Shown in pieces: positions 1 through 13,614 of a stretch of DNA of 64,000 nucleotides. Under the pieces are notes generated by a model. The model was given only the letters and a program-made list of their open reading frames with translations. It was not told the DNA's origin and did not search any database. Origin of the DNA: Terfezia claveryi (Eukaryota; Ascomycota; Pezizomycetes; Pezizales; Pezizaceae); contig WHUX01000027.1 of the NCBI GenBank assembly GCA_015179025.1, positions 1 to 64,000 of the forward strand, written 5' to 3'. The translations under genes were made by a program, and so were the position numbers. Position 1 is the first letter of the stretch, and each line of letters starts with the position of its first letter.

Positions 1-3000
1 ATATCCGTAGGTGAGGTAATGAGACGGCAGACCACACACGAGGTCCAAAATTAAAGGCAATAAAAGTAATTGTGTGTCCAGGATCGGTACCCCACGAGAC
101 ACTCGCAACGCAAATTGCAGGTAATCCCCAGATTTCGCTGGAGTTTAGAGTGAGGAGAAGGGTTTACTATATATAACAGCAAAGTGGCAATATAGTGGCG
201 ATATAAATGGCATCCTGATATGATTAGGTGTAATCTCCTCAAGCTTACACCAATGAGTACTTGAAATTCAATCTCACTTCATACGAAGCCAGCCAAACCG
301 CAGAGATCGACCAGCTTGACATGTATTGCCCCGCATAAACTTTGGATTGTGGCATGGATTGTCTTACAACGCGCGGTCACCCAATGATAGTTCGACCCCA
401 GTTTTGGACGTCTGCAGCCTTGCGAACTGTTTGTTAGACGTATATAAAACTGCGATTTACAGGGTGGGGTCAGGGGTATAACCCTTGCCCAGCACATCTA
501 GAAATAAATGGAGGAGGTACCTAAAAAAACAGCAAGCCCATTCCACCCCGTTAGCTCGATCGGAATAAATCCATCGTTTCGACCTCCCACTCGAATATAA
601 CTTCGGCTGCTGTTACTGGGCAATCTTTCCGATCCTTTCTCGGACCAATGAGAAAGCCTCAATGGATGTCGTGCCATATCCAATTGCGTGCGTATTGGAA
701 CCTGATGGAGTCAAGTCTTCATTAAGATGACTCACAATTGTTTTGTCTATCTTGGACAGTAGCTGCTCGAGAGTTGTTGGAACGCATACCGTTCCACTTT
801 CCCGGCTTAAATCTCGTTTTTACCCCTTGTTTTCGATCAACAACTGAGCCGGACATAGAATCTCCGCTTCGTTGAATAGAGAAGGGCTCGGTGGTCCTAG
901 CATTCATCCGGCAAAAGAAAATTGGTTGGTTCTGTCCAAAAAAAAACCCTTTTGGGGCGAAGGGAGAAAATTCCCAGTATATAATATAACCAGTAGACGG
1001 TCCGAATTAAAACTCGACTAGATAGAATTGAAATTTTTTTAAGGTCTAATTCGCCGGCTTCGAAAATTACCCCCGTCTCACTTTACAAAACCAACGAAAT
1101 TCAGCCAAGTAGTGACAATGGAAATCTAACGACATTGGATTAGTACATGCAGATCCAGCATCTAAAACATAATCCCCGGTGATTCTTCTGGAATGGTATT
1201 GAAAGTTCCCCGCACCGCCAATACATACATACTTGTGTAGTCACGAGACTTACCCTGCTTAGCCATTGAAATGTGTTCCATGGAAGACATCTATAAGAAC
1301 AAGTATTAGAAGGCAGTGTCGTATCATTGGAATTGAAGCGGAGGGTGCTTACCTCCGGTAGGTGTTATTCATCCCACGCCCAGGTCCAATAACTCGGACC
1401 CAAAAAGGACTCTTGCCAGAAAATGAGCAATACGTAAACTTTGACTGTATAATTAAACTTGTCGTCCCAATATTCTGGTATCTAGCACATATTTGCATGT
1501 AGGCCCTATCACTTGATATCGCATCCAACCAACCGGATGCAACCTATGGGATGCTGTCTGGGGACACCCCTATCACACCTGATACCGCCTGGTTCGCATA
1601 TATATCCCTGTCAGAGAGTACGTAAACACGTACGGAGTTTTCTAGCGAAGCAGATCTCTCCTTTTCTTATTATATAAAAAAGAGGAGGGACAAATATATT
1701 TTATCTCCAGCTTTGGACCCCCCCCCCCCACTTACTCTTTACTTTTTTTTTATCGCACAACTTCCAAAAAAAAAAAAGAGCGGATACTGTACCCGACCTA
1801 CCTGGACCAGACATGAATTTGTTGTAACTGACAGGGATATATTTCACCAATGGAACGAAGTTACGAAGGTATAGAAATCGACAGGGAGCGGCTCAATTTA
1901 TACCTACCCGGAGTAGTTCTAGGGCCTGCATAATGCAGGAGCTCGCGCCACCTCGCGATAAGACTGCCAATCGTGTCACCAGCCCCGCAAACAAGGATGC
2001 GGTAAAGAAACTAGCGACGTAGATCATGAGCACTACTGGGTATTGAAACACCAGCTAGCAAGAATATGGGGCAAACATCTCCTATGACGCGCTACCTGCA
2101 GGAAATGGGGGTGTCAAGGGTAGTACCGGCGTACTAGGGGGAACGAAAATGATAGGACCTCACTAAACAACCAGAGTCAGAAGCAGGGAACGTCTGTAGC
2201 GAGACTGGAAGCACTGGTATTTTTGCAAGGCAAAAAATTCGGAGCAGAAAAGTCATAAGAACTTTCTTGCTTACTTTTCAGCAACGCAAATTTTCAACTA
2301 TAGATTGCTCACTCACCAGATTTATTGGCTCAGACTGGTTGTTCGGCGTAGGCGCACTTGCAGCTAGAAGCACTAAGATTTGGCCCTGTGGTGCTAGTGG
2401 CTCTGCGCATCGAGGGTAAACGCAATTAGGAAATGCCCGATTTTGTTTTACACCCTGTATCCTTACCGACTATCTTCTGTCCGAGCACCAGATGGTTCAA
2501 ACGCCGCATATCGTAGCTGGGGATCCCAATGTCGATAAGATGGTCAGTCCTAGGTAATGATTACTGACGCTGAAGTTAGAGGCCTGGTTGCAAGCAGTAT
2601 ACTGTAATAAAGCTAGAGCATTTGTATTCACGGTCAATGCATGTAACTTGCATATTCTCTCAACCAGACTACTAGTCCTGGAATACGGACAGACTGCTTT
2701 TCCCGTTATAGAGTAGACCCATAGGGAGCCTATGGCTGCTAGGAGTGGTCATCGTGGGCGGTGTAGGAGAGGTGGTTGTGGTGGGGTGGCCGTAGTGAGT
2801 ATTGAAGGTTGGAGTCTAGAGGGTTCGGCGTAAGTCCCGGTGTCTTAGGAATGTAAGATTTAAATTCTCCGAGTGTTTTTTAGCCTATATTCATTGTTCT
2901 GACTACATTGACATATTACTGCATATGGTCGGGAAGCTCACGTCACGTGAATGACGTTCTTGCCCATTGCATAATCTAGCATTTTGGTGTATGACCTGAC

Positions 3001-5158
3001 GGGTAGGCATGGCGCAGTGGTAAGTTCTCTCTACTTTACAGTCATGGTTATTTAAATTGAAGATTTCTTTTCGATATTATAGAGAACAAAATTAGCGGAA
3101 CAAGTTGAACATAGGAGAGGACAGTGTAAGGATTATAAACAAACTAGATGCAATGGAATCATCAGAGAAAGCAGGAATGGAGGTTGGAAGAAATGACGGT
3201 TTAAATAGGTGACATTCGCAGCTATTTCAACCGGGATTGCGAAGTGCTTGCTGAGTTATCTTTTAACTCGGTTGTGTTACGATCGTAGTGAGACTATATC
3301 TTCCAGTACCATGTTCTTCATCTCGATCATCATAGGAGAGGTTTGTTGGTTGGCTGCTAACGGCAAGCGTAGAGTGTTTTCTGGAATGTCAGCTCATAAG
3401 GTGTAACTATACCCAGTGGTAGAATGATCTTGTAATTAGCATGTGTAGTACAAATTGGCTTTAGTAATCACACAAATAGTGCAATCCTGGCTGCCTAAAC
3501 CGTATAATATCAGTAAGAATATCACTTTAGCAGACAATTATTTCTTCTCGGTTTATGGCATAATATTTATTGCGTCAGTTTTTTTTTTCTTTCAGCATGA
3601 AGTATAGTGGCATGCACTGAACATAAATTAAGGGCCTCCTCTAAATTTTGCTTGTCAAGTCTCAATTCCATTCAGCATTGTGTGGATATTGGCTTCCGAT
3701 ATTCGATCTCTAAAGGAATGTCTCGTTGGTTGAGATACTGTATAATTGTAACGAAAAGCATATTCTACTTAACATCAAAAGCAACCCACTTGGCCTTGTT
3801 TTTGTTCTTGTGTAGCTCGTAGTGGAGCATATGCATCTAGATTTCCTAGCATCCTATGTATATCACTCCATCAATAGAGCGTCGGAAGCGGCTTGGATGA
3901 TTCCGTGAAGAAATTCATAAAACTCGCTCACATCACGTGACGAAATGCCAGACCGTTCTAGTTTCTGCATGACAGCAAAGGCGTTGATGTTAGTTATGCG
4001 AAGCGGGAAAAAAAAACCCTACATATCACCAATCAGCAACACATGGCTTATATACATGTATAACAGACGACTCACATTACCCACAGCACCCACAGCAAGG
4101 CGTCTTTCCGTCATTTTGTATATAAACTTTATTTTTCGCGGTGACCGGAACATGCATACCAAGACTTCGCATGCAATTACAATCAGCAAAAGGCCTCATG
4201 GACTCAATTTTGTCAAGCGGGAAAGATATCATTACATCGCGAGCCTTGATGTTTATAAGGAAATCCCTAGTATAAATCACAAATTTGCCACATACGGAAT
4301 TCTTGTTTCCCTTATTCTGCATTTACTTATCTATCAGTATGATGTTATTCCTTACATCACAGTGCTTATTACGTGTACGTATATATAAATGTATGTTGAA
4401 AGAATCAGGAGAAAATTCCACAGAGGGGGCGAAGTGGCAGCGCGAACCAGCCGCATCTCCGTGTATAATATCCTCGGTTTTACTATCTTCTGTTAATTAA
4501 TCAAGCTTCATAATATGACGTATCTCCTTTGCGATGAGCCTACTTGTGTCTATACCCACCGTTATTACTGATGAGATCAGACTGCGTTCCTCACATGGGC
4601 GCAATCCCACTAGAAACGCAACCAGTTTGCAAATGAGAGTACCTCACCTTCTTATCCTTTGCGAATAGAAAGTTATCTTCAACCCTCTCCTCTATATTTC
4701 ATTCCGCTTCCTCTGAGGATTCCAGTAATAATATGTCGGATACTATTTTCCTGCATAGGCCTACTTAATTTGCTCTAGTTTATTTATCTTCGTTTTTTTA
4801 AAGAAAATTTAGTTTAGTCGCATTATATTTTGGGTTGTTTTCATTTTTTTTTTTTTTTTTTTTTCCAAATATTTTAGTTGATTTGTTTGCAGTTGTGGTG
4901 ATAATATCTTGTGTTTTTTTATTTCTTGGTGCGGTCAATAGTTGTACATATGCAATGCGGATGTTGATGTTTGTTTTGTATGCAACATATATAGCACATT
5001 CGGGAGATTGGTGCATGCAACGGTGAATCATGGTGAGCCAGTCATTAGTGCGACTGCGAGGGGTAGTGCGACCAGACGGTCGGCCCAGGCAAACCTTAGT
5101 AGAATCTAGTTGCGTCAGCCTGGCAGTCTTTTGCGATAATATCAGGTGATAGGAATCC
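1..5158. other. gene-free decayed DNA
   Basis: No open frame here is longer than about 150 codons, none has a recognisable domain, and the longest (3945-4388) is antisense to another chance frame. The stretch holds homopolymers: a C12 run at 1718-1729 followed by T- and A-tracts, and T-runs at about 3580 and 4845. No tRNA, rRNA or transposon ends were recognised. It is probably old, mutated repeat or intergenic sequence. Confidence 0.6.
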
Positions 5159-5240
5159 TTTTTTTAAAAAAAAAATACTCAGTACTCATATGCGGTCCCA
5201 GTAAGGGACCATGATGATCCACCCGGATGCCCGAGTGCCA
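5159..5240 (-). mobile_element. 5'-truncated LINE-tail copy
   Basis: A T/A-rich tract followed by the family signature (read on plus: ACTCAGTACTCATATGCGG, then CCCAGTAAGGGACCATGATG). It matches the 3' end of the 1964-bp LINE derivative at 61257-63220, which has the same order: A-tail, CTCAGTACTCCTATGCAG, a small hairpin, then GAGCCACxCGGAAACCCGG. The A-tail lies at the left, so the element reads on the minus strand. Only about 80 bp remain and I found no target duplication. Confidence 0.6.
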
Positions 5241-6080
5241 GTGAGCGAAAGCAATATGAAGAACCAAAAACAAATAGGGCCCCCATTGACATTTACTGTA
5301 ACTGCAAGCTGCATGTATGAGAATATTTTCTCGATACTGAGGAATCAGGCTATCGTAATGAGGGGTTATGTAGCAAGGCCGGAGAGAATTACAATTTTAT
5401 ATTTGGCCAGTATCAATTGAAATTGTGCAATCACCTCAACACTCAACTGGTAGGTAAGAATGCTCTTTGGAATTGTATCCCATCTCACATTCACCTGACA
5501 AGAGCTTGGAATTAATTCAATAAGTATAAGTAGGTACCGTAGCTTGATGTGATGGGTTGTAGGAGGGATAAGCACTTACTGTTAGCAGATCCCCAAGCCT
5601 ATAAAGGGGTGCTACATTCCCCAAAGCTTGCTAACTCTCACTCCTCCATTCCATTACTCATATATATACTTCGATTGGCAACCATTGTACATATCAGACT
5701 ACGTTGGCATCGAACAGGTACCATATAAGTATGGATACTTAAGTAAAGCTTAGTATACGTACTTATTATGTAGGTACGTACCGCACAGTTTCTCGCCGTT
5801 GCCTTATTCAGAGCACTAAGCACATACTCATGAGACTTGTACTACTTAGCCTAATCGATCGCTTTCCGGCTACTTTCATGCAAGAGATTTGTTTAAGAAT
5901 AAGTGTTGGAAGGGAGCTCTGGAGTTCTTGAATTTTACTTTTATTCTCGTTTTCCCTTAGCAGCATACCGTAACCTCAGGCAGGGCCTTCTTGAGCTCAT
6001 AAGGCAGCAGCCGTTTTCATGACATCACAGAAGTTCTTTCATCCGGGTTATTGCCTATTAGCACTCGAGATTACTTTGCT
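5241..6080. other. gene-free interval
   Basis: Short chance frames only; no repeat or RNA gene recognised. Confidence 0.5.
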
Positions 6081-6203
6081 GTACATATCCGCCGGACCTG
6101 GCAGATTAACTTGCCTTGTCCTGAATCCACCCGAATTTCTGGCTAGCTCATCATGTCCCCCTGACTGGGATCGCATATGAAGTATTTTTTTTTCCAAAAA
6201 AAA
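6081..6203 (+). mobile_element. 5'-truncated LINE-tail copy
   Basis: Plus-oriented copy of the LINE-tail family. It contains the core CTGGCAGATTAACTTGCC, a CCACCCG block, the hairpin-like GTCCCCCTGACTGGGA, then GCATATGAAGTA and a T-run/A-run tail ending near 6203. The same core occurs at 10253-10511, 22999, 33833-34218 and 61257 onward. No clear target duplication was found. Confidence 0.65.
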
Positions 6204-7932
6204 TAGTCTGACGTCGTTGGAGTCGAAGCAGAAACTTCCAACTACCTGGTAATAGGTCCGTCCGATATCAGTGGACTCTGCCATCCGCAAGAAATATCGT
6301 CTACCACTTAGGCCGTGTCCAGACAACGAAATAGGCAAGTTGATATTACATATGTAAATTTGAGTTCACAGTGTTTTGCTTAGCTAGAATGGTAGTTTGA
6401 CCGGCGTTGGCTCACCGGGCCATTGCCATGTTGCCAGGGAACAGAAACGTCAAATTTTGATTCTAGTTGGCCTATTTCCTTGAGGGGTTGGTTGTTTTGC
6501 CGATGAGAGGACGTTTGTTTCAACCAATACAGGTCCTTGTCAGGCCTACCTATCATACCACCTCTAGAGCACCTAGACGTGCATTGGTGGTTGGAACTTG
6601 ACAGGGAAGAATCTGGCCAATGAAGGTAATCGGTTTTCTGATCGACAGTGAATCGGGGCACCTACCTATCCTTTTGTTCTCACTTTTCTATAAATAATGT
6701 ATCACCCTTCAGGGAAGTATGACGAGCAACGCATCTACCTTCTCACATTCAGGAATTAATACAAACATACATAGCTGCCTTGAGCCCAAACCCCAGGGAG
6801 CTGTGAGTGCTCAGGTTACATAACTGTGGGTTACTTGACTATGTATCCAAGTACAGTTAGTGACGTTACACTAAGTAGTACATAGTTATAAGGAAAACAA
6901 GCTGAATCATGTAATACATCACTATTATCTAAACTTCCAATCACTGTATTCCCACTCATGTGTATGTGGGTGCACAGCTGAAACTTCTAAAGATGGTCTG
7001 TCATTCCAATATATATTTCCCAGCGTGCAGCTAGAACTAGGCCTCTGAGCCACTTTGTCTCGTGATCTCTATGGGTATACTCTCTGAATGAAATTCTAGA
7101 TGCGGGTGCCCAAGTTAATGGCTTCATGCTGAACCACAAGTCATCTCGCAAGCCTCAGAATTGCCTATAGTGTTGGTCGTGTATTCCCCGTGCTTTTATT
7201 GAGCCGAGGTTGACTGGACCATACTTTTTCTTTTATGATGTATGTATCTACTTAACAATCAATCGCAGCAACCAAACCTATGTATGGATCCCCATATTAA
7301 TTCCAATTGGAAACAGAGGAGGTTTCCACCGTCCCACTGAGAGGATGAAGATTCAAGAAAGACTTGATTTGGCCAAATCAGATCTCCCACTGGGGAATTA
7401 CTGCTCAAGTTTCGACGGCACTAGATACAATACCCACGCACCCTTAGGCACGCATTAATATGTTTAATAGTACAAATTGTGTAATAAGGGCCCTTATATA
7501 ACCAGCATAGTACATATACTTCAGGTTCAATTGTCCGCAAAAGTTGGAGATACAATCCCCTTAATGTGAAGCCCTCCACTGCAGTTTAGTAGCTTCAAAA
7601 GCTTCATCTTAGGGGGCTTTATGCGCAGCTACTTCCAATTTCCCAAGTCTATCAAAGTGGCTACTCATCTTTTCTACAACCTACCATACATGCTTGGTGG
7701 CCTGAGGTCTCAGGTGATTATCTGCTACATCCCCAACAGAACTATTCTGGGGAAGACAAATCTGTGTGCATTTGTTCACAAATCTGGTTTACTCACTGCG
7801 AATGCATCTTTAAGACGAGCATTGCTACCGAGGATTTGAAGAGAAATGGTCAGCATCAGCTACACACGAGTTACCAAGAGCTTAAAAAACACATTCAAGA
7901 ATAGGTACTGGGTTGCATCCGGCGCCACATGT
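6204..7932. other. gene-free interval
   Basis: Several 60-95 codon chance frames on both strands and nothing recognisable; no repeat or RNA gene supported. Confidence 0.5.
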
Positions 7933-9517
7933 TACCATCCATCTTCGGGATGCCGATCACCACCGGGATGCGGATCACCCGGCTATTTATGCATTTTCAA
8001 CGATTTCGAGCTCTATACATAATGAAATAAGCCCAGATTCTGGGATCGTATTTGAGATATATAGTACTTTGCAAAATAAAGTATCGCAGGCCCAAGGTTT
8101 ACTACAGCTTAAATGATGCTGAGAGAAATACCGGGGATTACCGGGTAGGTTTAGCCATAAGATATATGAATAGATGATGGCGGAGAAAGTTTCAATGATC
8201 AGAAATTACTGTTTCCACTTGGTACTTGTGGTTTGCGCTCACTATATATGCAATTTCATATAATATGCCCATACAGAAGGATCGGTCCGAAATGGTAGCT
8301 TAGCCGGGAATGCAAATGAAGCTACTTTTTGTCATAGCTCAACCAAACCAGGCCTAATTCGAAAACCAGATAGGTCAAAAGCAAGCACATAGGTAGGGAA
8401 ATACTCTCAGGTAGCTTATACAGGATATCTGAGCAGAACCGGGCAACGTCATGCCCCCAAACGAAGGCCTAGGGAAGGTGCATAGAATATATTCACTATC
8501 ATAATTCAATCAAACTAGGTCCAAATCAAATACCTAATGGCACGAAAGTATGCCAATAGGCAGGCCTGTCAATTAGTACTCTACACATGATATCTGCTAA
8601 AAATTGAGTGAGGACATATCACTAATGAGCGGTTCAGCGGGAGGGCACATAAAATATATCTATGTTATAAGTTAATGAAACCAAGCCCAAATCAAGCAAA
8701 TACTGGCTTATATGAATGCTTGTAGAGACTAGACACTTGTATACATGCTATACAGTAGCTTTGACTTGACTAAAGTGAAGTCATCTTGTAAAGGCCCTTC
8801 TCGGAAATGGGCCAACAGGTGGTAGATTTTGGGATACCACTTTCAAGCAAGTACAGGATCAGGTATTTAATATCTTAAAAGCATTAATGTATGGAGGGCA
8901 ATCTTTTGAACCTATTGCACATATGATTTAGCCTAAATTGATGTAGCTTAGCATCATAGCCTTTTTGGGAAGAAATATAAAGTCTTAGTATATGACAATC
9001 TCTATCTACCTAAAATATATATTTAGTTGCTGAGACAAGCTCGTCTGTTCTATTTAGCTATGTGTATTTGTTTGAGCTATGGGGCGATTGATCTGGGTCT
9101 GGTTTGGTTGAGCTACGACAAGAAATACCTTCATTTGCATCTCCGGCGAAGCTACCATTACGGACCGACCCTTCTGCGTGGGCATATTATATGAAATTGC
9201 ATATATAGTGAGTATAAACCACAAGTACCAAGTGGGAACAGTAATTTCTGATCATTGAAACCTTCTCCACCATCATCTATTCATATATCTTATGGCTAAA
9301 CCTACCCGGTAATCCCCGGTATTTCTCTCAGCATCATTTAAGCTGTAGTGCACCTTGGGCCTGCGATACTTTATTTTGCAAAGTACTATATATTTCAAAT
9401 ACGATCCCAGAATCTGGGTCTATTTCGTTGTGTATAGAGCTCGAAATCGTCGAAAATGCATAAATAGCCGGGTGATCCGCATCCCGGTGGTGATCGACAT
9501 CCCGAGGATGGATGGTA
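7933..9517. mobile_element. TA-flanked long-inverted-repeat element, copy 1
   Basis: Both ends are terminal inverted repeats: the left begins TACCATCCATCTTCGGGATG and the right ends with the near-complement finishing GGATGGTA. The arms pair for roughly 425 bp (about 7933-8360 with 9095-9517), leaving about 730 bp of AT-rich centre without an ORF. The TA at each end, also present in the copies at 35769 and 56308, fits a TA target duplication, as Tc1/mariner-type elements make. It encodes no transposase, so it is a non-autonomous, foldback-like MITE relative. The family assignment rests on TA plus TIR only. Confidence 0.75.
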
Positions 9518-10252
9518 TCGTGCCAGGACCATTTTCTGAGCATCTCTTGACCCTCCAACTGTGTCGGAAGTGAGTTTGGGACATGGGCAGATTAGAATGG
9601 ACCATCGACAAGGCGTGGTTGCATTTAGGAAGCAAGTCCAGGAGAAACATATGGTATCATGAGCTACGTGAGCTAGGAAGAGGAGTGGGAGTATGCGAGA
9701 AGATGATAGAAGCTGGGAGAACAGTGGTGATAGGGGAGGAGGCAAGAACTGGAGGTGTGGGCGCACGACTCAGCGCTGGGACGTTGGGGATAACGGGGTC
9801 CGGATGGGCCGCACAAATAGGGGTACGACAAGCTCTAGTATCAGTTTCGCTGCATTTTGTTTCAACGACGAAAAGAAGGAATACTGAGATGTTGCTTCCG
9901 CTGCCTTCTGCCCTTGTATTTGTCCCTTGATATGTCGAACGCGATGACGATTAGTGCAATGAAATTCGATACTGTCCCATATTGACTTAAACATTTCCTT
10001 ATTGTCTCTGGTCAACTAGGCAACAGGTCCACGAAGGGTGTTAACCCAGTAGTTGCAAGAATTCAGAATGGTATGCAGAAGACTGCCAGCAACAATTGTG
10101 CAGTCTAGTCCAAACTTGTAGGGGTGTGGAATACTATGTCTGTTCTTCCATCGCCCAGATCTCCCAGATCTCCTATAATGACTCTGTAGAGGGTATTTTT
10201 TCCTTTTTAAATAAAACAGTAATTACTCAAAACGGCCCCCCAGTAAGAGGGC
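9518..10252. other. flank of the TA element, gene-free
   Basis: G-rich sequence with overlapping frames of up to 123 codons on both strands (9395-9766 minus, 9583-9930 plus). Neither shows a domain, and the minus one runs into the element terminus. A tiny tandem of GATCTCCCA lies near 10158-10180. Confidence 0.4.
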
Positions 10253-10580
10253 TTTTTTTTTTTTTTTTTATACTTGTTACTCTTATTCGGTCCCAGTAAG
10301 GGGGCCATGAAGAGCCACCCGGAAACCCGGCTGGATTCAGGACAAGGCAAGTTAATCTGCCAGGTCCGGCGCGCATGAAACAAACAACTGTAGAATGAAA
10401 GTGTAAAAGAGAGCGCAAAGAACAACTGTAGAATGGACAAAGTGTAAAAGCGGAGCCCCCGTGCTGTCAATAAACCGCCTAGAAGGCAGAGGACCTAGAG
10501 AGAGTCCTGGCAAGAGGGCAATGATAAGTCAACCGGAAACCCGGTTGGATCCAGGTTAATCTCATGACCGACAGAAAGAA
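10225..10580 (-). mobile_element. older LINE-tail copy split by a younger one
   Basis: Removing the insertion at 10253-10511 and one target copy joins CCCCCCAGTAAGAGGGC to AATGATAAGTCAACCGGAAA, then GGTTGGATCCAGG and TTAATCT. This is the family consensus order (CCCAGTAAGGGGGCC, ATGA, CACCCGGAAACCCGG, TGGATTCAGG, TTAATCTGCC). An older copy therefore served as the landing site for a younger copy of the same family. The 5' limit is uncertain; two imperfect blocks of about 100 bp at 10595-10720 and 10738-10840 may be part of its body. Confidence 0.6.
10253..10511 (-). mobile_element. LINE-tail copy with 8-bp target duplication
   Basis: Starts with a T-run (the A-tail on the minus strand), then ATTCGGTCCCAGTAAGGGGG, GAGCCACCCGGAAACCCGG and GGCAAGTTAATCTGCC, and further body to 10511. 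The 8-mer AAGAGGGC flanks both ends (10245-10252 and 10512-10519). The length of 259 bp with an A-tail and flanking duplication is typical of a 5'-truncated target-primed insertion. Confidence 0.75.
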
Positions 10581-13540
10581 TAATGGACCGAATGATTTCG
10601 ATAAAACATCTCGCAAGTGGAAAAGGCTTGTGTAGAAGACCCGCAAAAGTCGAGCCTCATCAAACCACATCATGAAAATCTTCAACAAACTAATCATTCG
10701 CTTAGGTGGAAAAGGTGAACCGCTTATCTCTCCAGTGGAACTTGGCAAGTGGGAAAAGCTCAAATAGAAGACTTGCAAATGAGGAACCTCCTTATCGCTG
10801 GGGTTGGAAAAACCTCAACAAAACTTATCGTTCGAAAACCCAAGCTTGCATACACAAAGAGAAACAAAGCCAAAGTTGAATGCTCATCTGTTCCAGTTGT
10901 ATTTCGTAATGTGTCGATCTCTTCAGCCTAGAGTGTATCAACGTCAGCTGGGGATAATTTAAACAACAGGCAATTTAATATCCCAGACTACATTGATATT
11001 ATTAATCGATATCTCGATTAACGTTGTGATTAACACATGTAGTGAGAATAAACTTCAAGGTGGCGATCTGGGATCGGCAATGGACCGGCCCGTCGCACGT
11101 GGCCCCATGAGGACGAAGCTTACCTAAGTCAGCAATCCAAGCTTGGATGCAGCTCACGAGCGGTTTGATAATTAGATACGACATATGGGGTAGATTACTG
11201 TATTATCTCGAGAAACTCGCTAGCGTAATTTCAATGTGAGCTGCATAGCAAGAGTGTTTCTGTTGAGCTTAACTGAGGAACTTCACCAGAAGGGTGCGAT
11301 CTGCCTCTCCAACAGGTTTAGATTTGTCAAGCATACAGCAGCCACGAGGATTTGCCATATAAATATATCGTAGCGCACTACCGAGTATGCAGCTCACATG
11401 GTTCTGCTATTCTTAGGTCTGAGGCCGCATGGTATGCACGCTATACCACATGACTGCATATCGGCTGCATACGGCCTGGATGTGGACTAGCTTAGTCATA
11501 AACTTTCGGTGCATGACCTGCAAGATCAGTCCGTATTGAGTCCCTTACTGTTGCACGAAAGAATAAAGCATTTGTACCAAATCCTCTTCGCTTGCACCAA
11601 GGTTGGATGCCGAGACTACTAGACAGTTAAGCAAGTTGTTTTGGAAGTTCAGTCAATGTTAACACTCTGATACAGCAAGACAAACAGTTTGTCTATATTA
11701 AGGACGGCATAAGTTGAAAAGCAATTCTAAACAGGGAGTCGAGAACATGCACTCTTTTATTGAAGCTAATTAGATTCAGATTGCCATACACATACACCTA
11801 ACCAAGGAGCAGAATCGAGCCAGCACGACATAATTTATCTGAATACAGTTCAAGCTTTGCACCATCAAACTTGCTTTGTGTGTGGCACCTCCCTAACTAA
11901 TGTAGTGTCGTGTCGGCAACCGTAATGTACATCCGGGGTAACGCGGTACGAGTCATTAGCCAGCAACTTATACGACCAATACTTTTATCAGCCGCCAGCA
12001 TTTGAGATCAAATCCCAAGGGAGCGCAGTTGCTAGTACCGCGATAACGGTGGCACGGTACTAGGACAAATTAGTGACCAAGAAATATCAGATTATAGCAA
12101 TCGCTCCATAAACCATATATCGAACTTTACTTATAGATCTCATCTTATTCTTATTAATATTTTCTAGTAGATCGGTTTTGGCTCTGTACTTTACCCTTCC
12201 CGCTTGAATTTGGGAGGAGGGATATAATGTTTACGCAGACACCAGTCTTTCTGGTTGATGTCAAATTTTTTGGAAGGTTCGGAGGGTGGCGACGGTCCGA
12301 TTAGGGCCCTCATAGCCGCAGCTAGTACACGACAAGGAATATCACCCCGAGAATTGTGAGCTGGAAGGTGCAAGGCTCCCACAACCAGTCATATCCTGTA
12401 TTGTTCCTTACTGCCATGCCTGAAGTGGGTGCGGATATCCGGCTTCGTCAGATCAATTGTTTTTTTTGGCTCTTGCTTCCACTATATTGAGTTGAGCCAT
12501 GCTCAGAACATCATCCAAATCCAATCCCAAGGGAGATTACTCCACTTTAAGCTCCATTATTGCATTGCTTTGGTAGTAGGTAGACCAGCTGCGCTTCTGG
12601 TTCTAAATTCCTGAGGACAGCACCCCGTTAGGAAAACGGAACCCTGTAAGCGAGGATATGTGGTTTGGTTTAGCATACTATGCATGCACAGTGAAACTCG
12701 ACTGGCATGTCATGGTTGGGATTCGAGATACCCATACTAAATATCAATGTACTCATGCTTGAGGTATCCATATTCTCAATTCCCAAAGATGTAGCTCAGA
12801 CTAAATACTGTGGGCGTGCTGTCTCCGGAAGGAAATATGCGCAAACTGAGAAGTGATTGTAAGGGTTGAGACTAGCAGTTGTGAGTTCCTAAACAATAGC
12901 ACCAGGGGTATTTAAATTCCAAATCTGCGTGCGAATGAGTTTAAACGGAAACCGTGTTTGCAGAAATATCTGCCCAGCTGACAGCCGTAGGGTAGGGAAT
13001 TCAGAGTATCGTGCGGATTATCTGGAGTTATGAAAAAAAAAAGAAAAATTCGAGAAGATAATCCCTATTTGAGTACGCATATTGTCAGTGGGTTAATGAG
13101 TCCCGTAACGAAATTGAGTTACAGGGGTCAAAGAAGCCTGGATATAAAGGTAGAGCTAACTCGTATCTTGCTCCTCTGTCTACTTCATTAACAGAAAATA
13201 GGTATATATCTTACCTCCCTTCAGATGTAAAACAATTTTTTTTTTCGTTTGGTTCTCTCTGAATATTAGAAAATTAAACTAGTGGGTCAGCTCTTTCAGT
13301 GACGTGAGCTCCCGTCGGAACTATGATCCTCAAAAGAAACATAGAGTATTGGAAGGCCATATGCTTTTCATGGAAGTGCGACCAATACTTGTCGAAGCTA
13401 TGCACCTGTCTCCATAGTTAGCACTCGGAGCCATAAATACCGCCCAAGCTATTTCCAAGTCTCCATTAGTACCAGAATCCAACTGACTTTTTCTCTCCAC
13501 CTAACTAATGTGGCTAAAGGGGTAACTTGATGACTTTCTA
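10581..13540. other. gene-free interval
   Basis: Only chance frames under 100 codons. Imperfect duplicates near 10595 and 10738 share GCAAGTGG(G)AAAAGGCT and GTAGAAGAC-like words. Nothing else was recognised. Confidence 0.5.
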
Positions 13541-13605
13541 TTCCTCATGGTCCCCCTTAATGGGACCGCATAGGAGTATTGAGTATTTTTTTTTAATAAA
13601 AAAAA
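13541..13605 (+). mobile_element. 65-bp LINE-tail insertion
   Basis: Extremely short copy: TTCCTCATGGTCCCCCTTAA, GGGACCGCATAGGAGTATTG, AGTA, a T-run and an A-run. The 9-mer GACTTTCTA lies immediately before (13532-13540) and after (13606-13614), proving an independent insertion event. It shows how little of the 3' end remains after extreme 5' truncation. Confidence 0.8.
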
Positions 13606-13614
13606 GACTTTCTA

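Noticed and set aside
3945..4388. 147-codon plus-strand frame
   Set aside because: AT-rich, no domain, and overlaps an equally long antisense frame; consistent with chance.
9395..9930. 123- and 115-codon overlapping frames next to the TA element
   Set aside because: They oppose each other, and one runs into the element's terminal repeat; no domain.
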